DNA of 64,000 bases from Pythium myriotylum (GCA_023091665.1 JALJCQ010000004.1:2418001-2482000); one strand, 5' to 3'. Positions 49,714 through 59,023 are shown, counted from the stretch's first letter. Notes: a model not told the origin generated them from the letters alone. Made by a program: numbers and translations.

Positions 49714-51390
49714 TTATCCACGCAACCTGTTATTCGAGAACTCCTGTTGCTTCCCTAGGACATATGAGACTACGCTACTGAGTAGTTCCGTGCCCGAAGA
49801 ATCACTCATGGCAATGATGGATGGAGCCACGGCTTCACATAGCGCATCCATATCCCTCTTCAGCTCGTCTGCCTCGACCACGTACTTTATGTACCCGTCA
49901 GGAGTGTGGCTGATGTCGTTTCGCACGTCTCGCCATCTCTTGAAAAGCTTTCGGAGGCGATTCAATTGGACAGTGTCAGCCCCGCGAGCCTCCGTTACAC
50001 GCACTGCCATGTCTGCCATGCTTGCATTGTTCCCTAGGGCACCAACAACTCAGCATCCAGCACACACCAGCCAAGGTATGTAGAACTTACAGAATGGGCC
50101 ATTCTCGAAAGGGCTCTTGGCCCGGCTCTTGAAGCGCCCATCTCCATTGCACGCACAACTTGTGGCCATCTTGAGTTTCTTGAGCTCGAACTCCACCTTG
50201 CTGGCGCGGCTGAACAAGTCAAGCGACGCGAGTGCCTCGTCACGCTGTTCCTCAGCGACACGTAATTGCATCTTGGACTGTTCGAGCTGTGCTCGATATT
50301 GATGCTGTTGTTGTGCAAACGTAACCTTCGCGGCCTGAAGCTGTGTCTTCAATCGATGCAACTCCTTCAACTTCGGGCCAAGCACTTGGGACAACTCGAG
50401 GTTAGTCGCTTCTGCCTTGGCCAACTTCTCTTTCGCAGCTTCTAACTCCTTCTCAGCCATCGTACTGCCCGATATTTGCTCCCTCGGTGTCCGTGATGCT
50501 TGTTCTTTGCGCCGGAGGGTTTCTTGCTGCGTCGCCCCTTGCTCATCTTGCTCTTGAATCTTTTTCTTGAGCTCCTTGATCATAGATATGTAGCTTGATG
50601 AGGCCTCCTCCACTGCGCGCTTCTGCTGCTCCTCAATATCCTGTTTCGCCTTCGCCACTGCAGCATCGCGGGCTTTTACGGCTTCTTCCAGACACGTACA
50701 CTGCGCGACAAGCTTCGTGTTCTCCTCAGCGAGTGCAGATGCGTCCGCGGCAAGCTTTCTCTTTGCCTCAACTTCTTGCTCCAAGCTCGCCTTGGCCTCA
50801 TCGGCTTCACGTCGAACTCTGGCCTCTTCGTCTCTCACCTTCTGCTTCTGTTGCTGCTTCAATTCGAGCCGACGCCGCGCTTGCTTGATGTGGTTATTGA
50901 GAACACGTTCTTCAAGATGAGCTAAGCGTGTGTTGAGCAACTTGTAGAACGGTCCGACTTTTCCCCCGCTCTTCTTCTTTTTGTCGTGATCGGAGACAAC
51001 GCCCAAGAGCCACGCAAAATCTGCATCCGAGATCACATTCGGCTGTGTTTGCACAGCAGGCGGTCGACCGCGAAGCTTCGGAGCTGGTGTGTCCGAGAAG
51101 ATGGTGGACTTGTAGTTCTTGTACTTCTTCCTCGGCCTTCCTGTCTCCCCACTGCTACCAGGGCACGCTGACGGTGTGGTGGACACTGTCGGTAGCTCTG
51201 GGTTCTCCGTCGCGGCGGATGAGGCTCCGACTTGGGAGCTAGTATCCTGGACAGCCGTCGCGCAACCATGGCGCAGTTCCTGAGGAGGTGACGATGGCAT
51301 CAAAATACTTGACTTTTGACTGAATCGGGGGGCCAATCGCGTTGTTCTCGACGGAGCTCGTTTGTCTGACCGGTCAACTCTAGTGACCAT
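49714..51390 (-). CDS. coiled-coil protein with AT-hook-like motifs (transposon cargo)
   Basis: Exon 1 is 51390-50091 and exon 2 is 50033-49714. The intron has GTAAGT...GCCCTAG borders and phase 1. The product is about 539 residues (555 if the ATG at 51438 is used). The N-terminal third contains two basic GRP motifs (TGRPRKKYKNYKS, LRGRPPAV), typical of AT-hooks. A folded segment follows (ISDADFAWLLGVVSDHDKKKK), then a long coiled coil (residues about 170-440, KQARRRLELKQQQKQKVRDE). The second exon has a compact domain (LRKLFKRWRDVRNDISHTPD). The family is not recognised. A DNA-binding/architectural role for the element is a reasonable guess. Confidence 0.7.
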
Positions 51391-51697
51391 CTTTAAACGG
51401 TTCCTTTGAATACCGTTAACTGACGAAACCCTATACATATTTCAAGCTTAAAGCTGAAGATGTCAAGCCGACTACCATCAATAATCAATATTTTTGTATA
51501 TCATTACACCTCCTTAATGTATACTAAAACCAAGCAGAAAGATAGTAAAACTTCAATTGAGTGACATAATTGTGGATACTGACGCACCAGACCACCATCA
51601 ATAAGCTTGGAGTGTGTATATGATTATGGACGGGAATTACATAGCAATACCAAGTCGAAAGATGGTGTGTTTGAACGCTGAGCCAGAGTGATCGAAA
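51386..51697. promoter_or_regulatory. divergent promoter region with three repeat modules
   Basis: Between the start of the coiled-coil gene (minus) and DOT1 (plus). It holds three more copies of the ACCATC...AAAGATGGT module: 51386-51462, 51474-51546 and 51594-51666. Two contain TTGTATATCATTA / GTGTATATGATTAT followed by ACCAAG..GAAAGATGG/AG. The first overlaps the preferred start codon of the coiled-coil gene. Confidence 0.55.
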
Positions 51698-52759
51698 ATG
51701 TCTGACTTCTCTGAGCATGAAGATTACCATCTTGTGGCCCTGGCCAGAGAGTACGAGGATCGAGGCAGGAAGGTCTCGTGGGCAGCGCTAGCAGCTGCGA
51801 TGGCGTACTCAAAGAAGGATGCGCAGGCGCTGAAGCGGCGGTTGACCACTCTGAAGACAACACACGGCAAGCTTCTGCGAGGGTTCCCAAGTCGTTTTCT
51901 CAAGTCCCTTGAGCATGCACGATCGGTCACCTCAAGACCCCGAAGACATGTCTTCATCCTCCCATACACTACGCCCACTCACCAGCCCGTCTCGCTTCAC
52001 CCATTGACTCTGAGTAAGGTCGATTCACCGCTATCGTCAAACACTTCTGTCTGCAGAGAATCTCAAGGCGACGAGCACCAACACAACATGGTCAGGACCA
52101 CCCAACCCACCATCGAAGCCAACCCGCTCTCAGTGTCGGACTCTGGCCGCGTGGTTACAGAGATATTTGCTGGGATCGCCAAGTCTGACGTCCGCCAAGC
52201 TGCCGGCCGCACGGAGTTCAATGTTGGCGAGTTGGCGACAGATGGAGTGGCAAACTTGGTTGATCGATGCCAACTCCGTCAACAAGATGTCTTCCTCGAC
52301 GTCGGCTCAGGTGTCGGGAACGTGATTGCTCAAGTTGTCCTTCAAACGGCGGCGGATCGAGCGATTGGAATTGAGATCCGCAAGGATGTCGCGTCCCTTG
52401 GGTCACTGGCAATTTTCGAGGCGACGGCGCAGTACCCGCGTCTCTCACGAGCAAGTAACCACCAGGGCGACGTCTTGCAGCTTGCCGAGGATTGGTCGGA
52501 GGTACTCGATACCACGGTGCTGTACGCAAACAATTTGCTCTTCACGCAGGAAGCCAGCCATGCTGTGCATCACTTATGCTGTGTCTTGTCAGGCTTGCGC
52601 ATGGTTGTGCTTGGCGCGCGAGCTTGTCCACGGCATCGAAATCGATGCATGCGAGAGTTTTGTTTGCTGTGGCGCGAAGAGACTGAGACTCTCAGTGTTC
52701 GGACTGAGTACAAACATAGTCGAGTAGCCTTGTACGTCTACACAAGACCAACAGAGTAG
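51698..52759 (+). CDS. Myb/SANT-DOT1 methyltransferase (transposon cargo)
   Basis: A single exon of 353 residues. Residues 1-65 form a Myb/SANT-like domain (EDYHLVALAREYEDRGRKVS, WAALAAAM...LKRRLTTLK). A Ser/Thr-rich linker follows. The C-terminal half is a DOT1-type SAM methyltransferase: FNVGELATDGVANLV, the SAM-binding FLDVGSGVGNVIAQ, GIEIRKDV, HQGDVLQL, LYANNLLFTQEA, and the tail RHRNRCMREFCLLW. DOT1 enzymes methylate histone H3 Lys79. Here the gene sits inside the piggyBac element, convergent with the kinase gene (69 bp apart). Whether it is active is unknown, but the SAM motif is intact. Confidence 0.8.
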   Translation: MSDFSEHEDYHLVALAREYEDRGRKVSWAALAAAMAYSKKDAQALKRRLTTLKTTHGKLLRGFPSRFLKSLEHARSVTSRPRRHVFILPYTTPTHQPVSLHPLTLSKVDSPLSSNTSVCRESQGDEHQHNMVRTTQPTIEANPLSVSDSGRVVTEIFAGIAKSDVRQAAGRTEFNVGELATDGVANLVDRCQLRQQDVFLDVGSGVGNVIAQVVLQTAADRAIGIEIRKDVASLGSLAIFEATAQYPRLSRASNHQGDVLQLAEDWSEVLDTTVLYANNLLFTQEASHAVHHLCCVLSGLRMVVLGARACPRHRNRCMREFCLLWREETETLSVRTEYKHSRVALYVYTRPTE

Positions 52760-52827
52760 GGATGGCAAAAATGAAGTAAAAATGAAGTCCATTACGAGAT
52801 CAAATTCACGCCGCAGGAGCGACCGCA

Positions 52828-54024
52828 CTAGTTGTAGCGATGGGCATCTTCCGTAAGGAAATCCCATGCGTTGAACGTTGGGAAGACGTCCACGTGCTCT
52901 GGGAGTTGCGCAGCTTGGAATTCTTGGAAGTTGGCGGGCAGCCTCGCGCGATCGTACTCAGTGCAGTGTGTGAACGTACGCGAGATCAGTGCTTGAGCTT
53001 GCTCCATCGTAGTGCACACGAAGTTCACGAATACGACCTGATGCAAACGCACTTCCGCCAAAACTGGGGTCCATTCGGCGGCCGTGATATGCGCGTCATC
53101 GACGACGACGACAGGGACATGGCGGTGGAGAGCGAAGCGCAGCGTCTGCAGGCATTCCCCACGGGCGTCGGCAAGGTTGGCCGGCACAAAATGGAAGCCT
53201 TGCTGGCTGCGGAAGACGTCGTCGCTTGAACAGATCAGGGTCTGGAGTCGCCGAGCTTGGGCGTACACCTTCGTCTGCAAAGCAAATGTCGTCTTGCCGC
53301 ATCCCGGGAGACCGCGAAGAACGAAGACGAGGCTCTGGAGCGCATCCCATCCAGTCGCACCCGCCCGCAACGTCGCGAAAGCGTCAACCCGTTCTCGTAT
53401 CAACTCGAAGAACATGAGCAGCATCGGATGGGTTCGCTCCAGGACTTGATCATCTTGCGCGGCGAAAATATCGCGGCGGATGGCGACCGTGTAGTGTGCA
53501 GCGTAAGCTTCGTTGTCCTGATAGAACAACTGGAGTCGCCTGCGCATCGTTGACTCAGGAATGTCGTGCCACGAGCGAGTGAGGAGGTCTTGAACGTCGA
53601 GATTTCCCTCGAAACTGACGCGACAGAATGCGTGGTAGCCCTCTCGTGCCAACAACACGTATCTGTTCCACTCTGAGTACGTCACGTTGGTGTTGTCGAT
53701 TATCACGATCGGAACACGTCGAATCAGCGCTTGGAAACACTCCGCTTGGCAACGCGCATGCGCTTCCCCGAGCCTGGTCGAATCATATCTGTAACCGTGG
53801 TGAGTGATGAAATATGTGTCTGCGCTGCAGATCTGGGCCTCGAGCCCAATCGATTCGGCGTAAAGCTTGAGAAGAACTGCGAGCGTTGACTTCCCGCACC
53901 CTGGTAGCCCACGGAGGATGACGACGAGGCTTCGACGATCGCGAGTGCGGATGCGCTCGTCGCTGAACTTATCGACGATCATACGGACCTCCTCGGGGAA
54001 CATGCGGACGATCGGGTGCTCCAT
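52828..54024 (-). CDS. tandem P-loop kinase, N4BP2/polynucleotide-kinase-like (transposon cargo)
   Basis: About 398 residues from ATG 54024. The frame is open further upstream but only with a TTG. Two homologous P-loop modules occur: LRGLPGCGKSTLAVLLKLYA ... ICSADTYFITHHGYRYD ... GEAHARCQAE ... VIIDNTNVTYSEW in the first, and LRGLPGCGKTTFALQTKVYA ... ICSSDDVFRSQQGFHF ... VVVVDDAHITAAEW in the second. This is the pattern of AAA_33/N4BP2-like 5'-polynucleotide kinases, duplicated within one chain. The first copy keeps the D-N-T-N motif and the second has D-D-A-H, so the second may be inactive. A role in end repair during transposition is speculative. Confidence 0.8.
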   Translation of the reverse strand: MEHPIVRMFPEEVRMIVDKFSDERIRTRDRRSLVVILRGLPGCGKSTLAVLLKLYAESIGLEAQICSADTYFITHHGYRYDSTRLGEAHARCQAECFQALIRRVPIVIIDNTNVTYSEWNRYVLLAREGYHAFCRVSFEGNLDVQDLLTRSWHDIPESTMRRRLQLFYQDNEAYAAHYTVAIRRDIFAAQDDQVLERTHPMLLMFFELIRERVDAFATLRAGATGWDALQSLVFVLRGLPGCGKTTFALQTKVYAQARRLQTLICSSDDVFRSQQGFHFVPANLADARGECLQTLRFALHRHVPVVVVDDAHITAAEWTPVLAEVRLHQVVFVNFVCTTMEQAQALISRTFTHCTEYDRARLPANFQEFQAAQLPEHVDVFPTFNAWDFLTEDAHRYN

Positions 54025-54668
54025 GATTGTGAGACCCAGAGCAACTGTGGCACGAGAGCGAGAAAACTCGTGCTTGGTGGGAATCAATGACAGCTTGAGC
54101 GGGACAGGACGTTAGCATGCATCAACCAACGATGAGAATCACGTTTACTTACACATTCGTTGCACGCGCATTGTGTTGTTTTGGAGGCGTTTGCTGTCGC
54201 TGTTGAGATGGCGGAGCGGAGCAGAGCGAAGTCGAATGGCTAGGAGGAGGTGGAGAACTGGTTGAGTGGGCCACGATGAATATGTGGCAACGAGCTCACG
54301 CATCATGTGATGACGAGGGATGGACAGCCGCGAAGATTAGCTTTGAAACTTTCCTGAAAACAACGGCGTTCAATTGAGTGGTGTCGGAAAGCAACAGCAC
54401 TTGATGCAGCTATTTCTCCAATCGTTGCTTGACCCCACATTTTTCTCCAATCAACATCGGCAAGTCAAACGGGCAAATTTTGCACGATCGAGGGATGGGA
54501 CGGTAAAAATTTATCCACTTTTGGGTTGAGGGAACAGCCCAATTTTTCGAATGCGTGATATGGAAAGACGAAATTATGGGTGCGGGAATGGCGAACGGGC
54601 AAATTTTGCACGATCTATAAATATTATACTTGAAATTTGTATTGATACACTTCCTATTGTTCAGCTCG
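54025..54668. other. right subterminal region of the piggyBac element
   Basis: No gene is seen. It contains two copies of the subterminal motif (AAACGGGCAAATTTTGCACG at 54469-54488 and CGAACGGGCAAATTTTGCAC at 54597-54616). Confidence 0.5.
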
Positions 54669-54682
54669 CGTTCGCGAAAGGG
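54669..54682 (-). repeat. right terminal inverted repeat of the piggyBac element
   Basis: CGTTCGCGAAAGGG immediately before TTAA. It is the exact reverse complement of 45056-45069. Confidence 0.8.
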
Positions 54683-54707
54683 TTAAAAAAAAAGTTAGAA
54701 TCTAGAC

Positions 54708-55569
54708 TCAGTCGTCGTCATCATCGGATCCAATCAAACCACCGGGGCAATTATGCTTGGAGAATGCGTTCCTCTTCTTGAAGTGGCGCTTACACACTCG
54801 GCATGTCGCGCCTTCGTCATTTCGCTGCTTCCTTTTTTCGGCAAGTATAGCCTTCTGCGGATTGTCACTGCAGTACCGACTATGGTTGTCGTGGGCTTTT
54901 GCCGAAGGGAAAACATCGAGGCAGTAGTAACAGACAATATGATGGATTGGAACCGCTTCAGTACTGTCGGGCTTTTGGTCGACACCGCGCATTCGAACGT
55001 AGCTATGTAGGCGAATGTGAGCACTCTCGTTACCGACTCCTGCGTGTGGAAGATCCCCTCTGAGCAAAAGAACGTCGCCCTTCTTCAGGCATACACAAAG
55101 CCGCTTGGATTCCAAAACGGCACCAGCGAATGATTCCGGGAACAAATCCAGGTACGTTTTGTGTTGAATCGCAACAAACAAAGAGGCTTGGACCCAGTTA
55201 TGTTTGATAAGGGCTTCCGCCGTTTCGAATGTCGGAAAATCGCGATGAACGTCTTCCAGGCAGCGATTTTATGATGGTCCATTTCTGTAATTCCCATTTT
55301 GAGCAAACGTCTTTTAGGATCGCGCTCAAAAAACCATGGGGAGATAGCGTGTCGGTAGGGAACGGTGCCATAAGGCGTTTGTGATCATTTTCATTCGAGT
55401 AGATCCTGTTGAAAATGGGTGTGAAATCAACGACGGAGGCTGCGGCTTCCAAAATCTCCTCTAGAGCAGTCCCTCCGATCATGTTTTCCAAAATAACGTA
55501 CCCTAGACTCCAAAAGTCGGCTCGAATTCTACGTCTTTCCTCAAGTGTAAGGTGCGAGAGCACGCGCAT
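54708..55569 (-). pseudogene. 2OG-Fe(II) oxygenase-like protein with zinc fingers, frameshifted
   Basis: The first frame (55569 to about 55258) reads LTLEERRRIRADFWSLGYVI, LENMIGGTALEEI and KWTIIKSLPG. Then the frame changes and continues LEDVHRDFPTFETAEALIKH, LFVAIQHKTYLDLFPESFAG and LKKGDVLLLRGDLPHAGVG. The H-x-D of VHRDF and the distal H of LPHAG fit an iron/2-oxoglutarate binding facial triad. The C terminus has two Cys2-His2/Cys-type fingers (CYYCLDVFPSAKAHDNHSRYC, split here by a hinge, and CRVCKRHFKKRNAFSKHNC). The shift lies at about 55258-55265. The right TTAA of the piggyBac element is 22 bp from its stop codon. Confidence 0.6.
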
Positions 55570-55882
55570 TTGTCTCCGTGCGCGAGTGTGGATTTCTCAG
55601 AATAATCCGAGAGTCAACACTGACTCTCACGCCGTCCAACCGGGATCCAACCACACAAGATCCGAGATCCACCAATGGCTCTCGTACAGTCCCTGGTTCA
55701 ACAATTTGTTAACGTAAACGACCAGTTTCTGAGCCACGACCAGTTTCTGAGCTGTCACTACGACGCGGACATCATTGGTCAAAAATACTCAATAAAAAAT
55801 GAACCAGACTTGTGAAGTTTGATTTTTTCCCGCCGATATTTGGCGCCAGTGTGCTGAGCGTCTTGGCAACAAGAAGCTCCCC

Positions 55883-57355
55883 ATGACGTACACAGCGGAA
55901 CAAATGCGCGACGCAGTCGATAGTGTGCTGGGTGGTCAGAAGGTAATCGACGCCAGCATTCTCCACAAGATCCCCTACAGCTCTCTCAAAAGGAAGGTCG
56001 CTATGGCTCGCGCTGGTCAGCCGATCACCAACAAGCGCCGTGGGCCAGCGCCTGTCCTCCCTCCAGAGATCGAATGCGACTTGGTCGATTGGATCATTGG
56101 GCAGCAGCTCGAAGGCTTTCCGATCACACGCGTGGACGTGGTCATTAAAGGAACCAAGCTTCTCAACGCCGTCCGAAGCGGCACTCTGACCGACGGCTGG
56201 TACAAGCGCTTCTCAGGCCGACATCCTGAGCTCGCAGAGCGGCAAGCACAGGTCATCTCTCGCGTCCGGAATCAAGTCAGCGACGTCATTGTGGTGACGA
56301 CGTACGAGACGGTGCTCGCAGCGATTCAAAGATACGGTATGGACGGCTCGCGCGTTTACAACGTGGACGAGACCGGGTTTTACACTCGCCGTCGATCCAC
56401 GAGGGTAATTGCGCTCAAGGGCTCGCGCAATGTGTGGACTCACGATACGCCGCCGTCGTTTCATCTCACGATTGTCGCATGTGGCAACGCTCTTGGCGAC
56501 TACATCGCTCCTTCATTCGTGTTTGCGCGCGCAGCGTTCGCTCTGGGACACGCTGACGGTTCCTGGCGCCCAGATCACTACGACGACGAACGGCTTCATG
56601 ACGTCGAGTCTCTTCATGCGGTGGCTGTCGCAGTTCAGCGCTTCCATCCCTGCGGAGGTCGAGCGACCAGTGATGCTACTCATGGATGGATGCAGCAGTC
56701 ATTACTCCGTCGCCATTGTTGCCGAGGCTCTCAAGATGGGCGTCATACTGATATGCCTTCCAGCCAACGCCACTCATCTCTACCAGCCCTGTGACGTCGC
56801 TGTCTTCGCTCCGTTCAAGAAGTCGATCAAGCAGAAACTACGCACACTCGTGAGCGAACAAGGTAAGCGTTGGCTGTATAATTCACCACTCTGTTTATCT
56901 TCAGTTGTACTCATGGGATTATGGTAGGTTTCATCACCGTGTCGAAGCCTGTTGCTCTGGCGATCGGGTGCGCCGCATGGAACGAAATCGTCCCGAAGAG
57001 ACACATCGCCGCTGGTTTTCGCACCTCTAGCCTGTTCCCGCCGTCGCTGGAGGCGATGCGCGCGCGTCTTAGTCTCTACGACGACAATGGCGCTAAGGAT
57101 CAAGTAGCCAAAGCCGAATGGCTGAAGCATCGCGAAGCGCTGCGCGACGATATCCTTTCCCTGCCCCCCAAACGTACCCCTCAAAAACGCAAGCGCAAGA
57201 CGATCGATGTCGCTGGACGTCTGCTCACCGTGGAGCTGCTTGAGCAAATCGACGCGCAGGAGGCCGAGGAAGACAAAGCGCGGCTGGCGAAGAAGGGGAA
57301 GACAAAGGCGACGCCGAGCAAGTCGGATGAGGTGGCGGAAGAAGCGGTCGTGTAG
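55883..57355 (+). pseudogene. pogo/Tigger transposase, one frameshift
   Basis: Starts MTYTAEQMRDAVDSVLGG with a psq-type HTH (SILHKIPYSSLKRKV), then a CENP-B-type HTH (GWYKRFSGRHPEL). The DDE domain has VYNVDETGFY, then MLLMDGCSSHYS and THLYQPCDVAVFAPFKKSIK. The frame switches between about 56528 and 56570: DYIAPSFVFA in the first frame, TLTVPGAQITTTTNGF in the next. An intron 56863-56927 (GTAAGC...ATGGTAG) is consistent with the family continuation GFITVSKPVALAIGCAAWNE. The C terminus is Lys-rich. All three Asp are present, so only the frameshift stops this copy. Confidence 0.8.
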
Positions 57356-57400
57356 AGTGGTCGATCAGCCTCCAAAGAGGTAGATTATGCGCATGCGTAT

Positions 57401-57465
57401 TGCCAATGGGAGGAATCGAACCTCCAACTTCTCTTTCGAGAGCTTTTCCATTAAGCTACATTGGC
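57401..57465 (-). tRNA. tRNA-like sequence (degenerate) inside the pogo element
   Basis: On the minus strand, a perfect 7-bp acceptor stem GCCAATG/CATTGGC, a D-arm-like TAGCTTAATGGAAAAGC and a perfect T arm GGAGGTTCGATTCCTCC. The anticodon arm is defective: CTCT-CGAA-AGAG leaves a four-base loop, and the total length is 65 nt. It may be a mitochondrial-type or tRNA-derived sequence that has lost seven bases. Confidence 0.5.
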
Positions 57466-58017
57466 TGGTAGTGTGGGCGGGGCATTATTCCTTCCTAGGC
57501 CAGATATTGGCACATCGTTGGTAAGGTGACAATCCTCTTGGCGTGACACTTTTCAGCGCCACGCTCCCTCAATTCACCCCAAACGCAGTTAAGCGCAAGA
57601 GGTGGTCAATCACACACTGAGCGAGAAACGCCGGCGGTCGTTCGAATCGCTCCAGACTGCTTTGAGACAAACACACCGGCTAGTTCAGGGATTATGCCAA
57701 TCATCGGGCGTTTCCTGAGATAATACATATATTCCATAAATTGATACAATATTATTTTCTGAATCAATGGATGTCACAATCGCGAGAGAGTAACGAATCG
57801 ACGCGCCAATACAAAAAGCAAGTGAAAACTGGCTCAACAACTGGTCGTCGAGAATCGTTGTCTCAACTTCAGACCTCAACTAGCTGATGGCAAAAGAGAT
57901 GCAGGAATGTGTGATACATCCAGATGGTAGATGAATGAATCAGCATTCAGAGTCAACAACCAGATTTTAAAACAGCCTTTTGGATATGAAACTGTGTTCT
58001 GTTTTCTTAGCAATCGA
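57466..58017. other. 3' part of the pogo element without genes
   Basis: AT-rich sequence between the tRNA-like sequence and the right terminal repeat. No coding region is seen. Confidence 0.4.
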
Positions 58018-58127
58018 ATCGTGGCTCAAAAACTGGTCGTTTACGTTAGTTCAATCAAAAGCCTGATTACACAATCACATCCCTGACTCAAACATTACCC
58101 TCCTAAATCCACATCCACTCTCAGATA

Positions 58128-58650
58128 TTATCCTCTATGACGCCAGCATCCGAGATCCACCCTTGTTCTATGACGCGAGCATCCGAGATCCACCCTGACG
58201 CTGCGACGCCAGCATTCGACTTGCCACAGGTCTTGAATTTCTTCTGCGTGATCCTTCCACACGGGAGCAACGCGGACGGGTTTACCGAAGACAATGTCGA
58301 CCCAGGAGGGTGTAGATGTGAAGAACACTGACCAATCACGGAAGACAACCCGCCACATCTCGGTCGGTAGCGCACACTCGAAGAACAGATGACGCGCCGT
58401 CTCCACCGCGTTGCAGCCTTGGCGAACACAATACACGATGCTTGGATTCGACACCGTCGTGAACGAGAAGCGCGATCTTGTCGGTAGCAGGCCATATGCC
58501 AAGCGGAACTGCAGATCTTCATAGATCGGGAGAAGCAACACCCGCAGACGCTTGCGTAGCTTGTTGAAACGTAGGACCACGTCTGTCGGCGCTCGGGAGT
58601 CATGAAAAAACAGCGGATGTGTTCTCGTCGGCTCTGGAGCTTGCCAAACG
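58128..58650 (-). pseudogene. LINE 3' fragment (RT zinc-binding domain), copy 1
   Basis: The minus strand encodes RFNKLRKRLRVLLLPIYEDL, QFRLAYGLLPTRSRF, IVYCVRQGCNAVETARHLFF and ECALPTEMWRVVFRDW. This is the zf-RVT domain found after reverse transcriptase in non-LTR elements. It matches copy 2 (61050-61510) almost residue for residue but is inverted relative to it. It ends abruptly where the 820-bp repeat begins, and its 3' part dissolves into a short tandem motif (GCATCCGAGATCCACCCT, about 58145-58200). Confidence 0.75.
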
Positions 58651-58951
58651 TTTGGTACTGGCGCTGCAGTGGCGCTGTAACGTGGGGTGACGCCCTCGAA
58701 GCATGGGTCGGCGAAGGAAGTCGGTGGTCCGCGAAGTCCGTGGGCACTAGAAGTGTGGTGGTAGTAATAGTAGTGTGAGGGTAAGGGGGAGAGGGAGAAG
58801 GGGGTAGTGTTGGTAGTGTTTGTAATTGGTGTGTATGGTTGCTGTGGGCCTGGGTATGATGTGTGTGTAGTGTGTTTGTGTTATGTGTTTTGAGAGGTCA
58901 TTTAGGCTTAGGGTTGTGTTTGAGGAGGGGGTCGTAAATAGTGGTTTGCGC

Positions 58952-59023
58952 GGCCATGTGGTCTAGTGGTATGATTCTCGCTTAGGGTGCGAGAGGTCCC
59001 GGATTCGATCTCCGGCATGGCCC
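58952..59023 (+). tRNA. tRNA-Pro(AGG), copy A
   Basis: Acceptor GGCCATG/CATGGCC, anticodon arm CTCGC-TTAGGGT-GCGAG with anticodon AGG, T arm CCGGA-TTCGATC-TCCGG. All stems pair fully. A T-run (CTTTTTG) about 10 bases downstream fits a Pol III terminator. Confidence 0.95.

Larger units (their letters stand above)
45056..54682. mobile_element. 9.6-kb piggyBac element with cargo genes
   Basis: Both ends carry the same 14-bp inverted repeat CCCTTTCGCGAACG, and each end is directly flanked by TTAA (45052-45055 and 54683-54686), the target duplication typical of piggyBac. Inside, in order, are: a piggyBac transposase with double chromodomain (minus), a coiled-coil/AT-hook protein (minus), a Myb-DOT1 methyltransferase (plus) and a tandem P-loop kinase (minus). 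Related subterminal repeats occur near both ends (about 45066-45096, 45137-45163, 54469-54494 and 54597-54621). The genes right and left of the TTAA sites are unrelated pseudogenes. An accidental 14-bp match at two TTAA sites enclosing a piggyBac transposase is unlikely. Confidence 0.8.
55712..58046. mobile_element. pogo/Tigger-like transposon with TA target site
   Basis: Terminal inverted repeats of about 28 bp, ACGTAAACGACCAGTTTCTG/AGCCACGA at the left (55712-) and its reverse complement at 58018-58046 with one mismatch. Each is flanked by TA (55710-55711 and 58047-58048). The left end carries a second copy of CGACCAGTTTCTGAG (about 55738-55752). The element is 2.3 kb and contains one transposase gene and a tRNA-like sequence. 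Confidence 0.8.
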
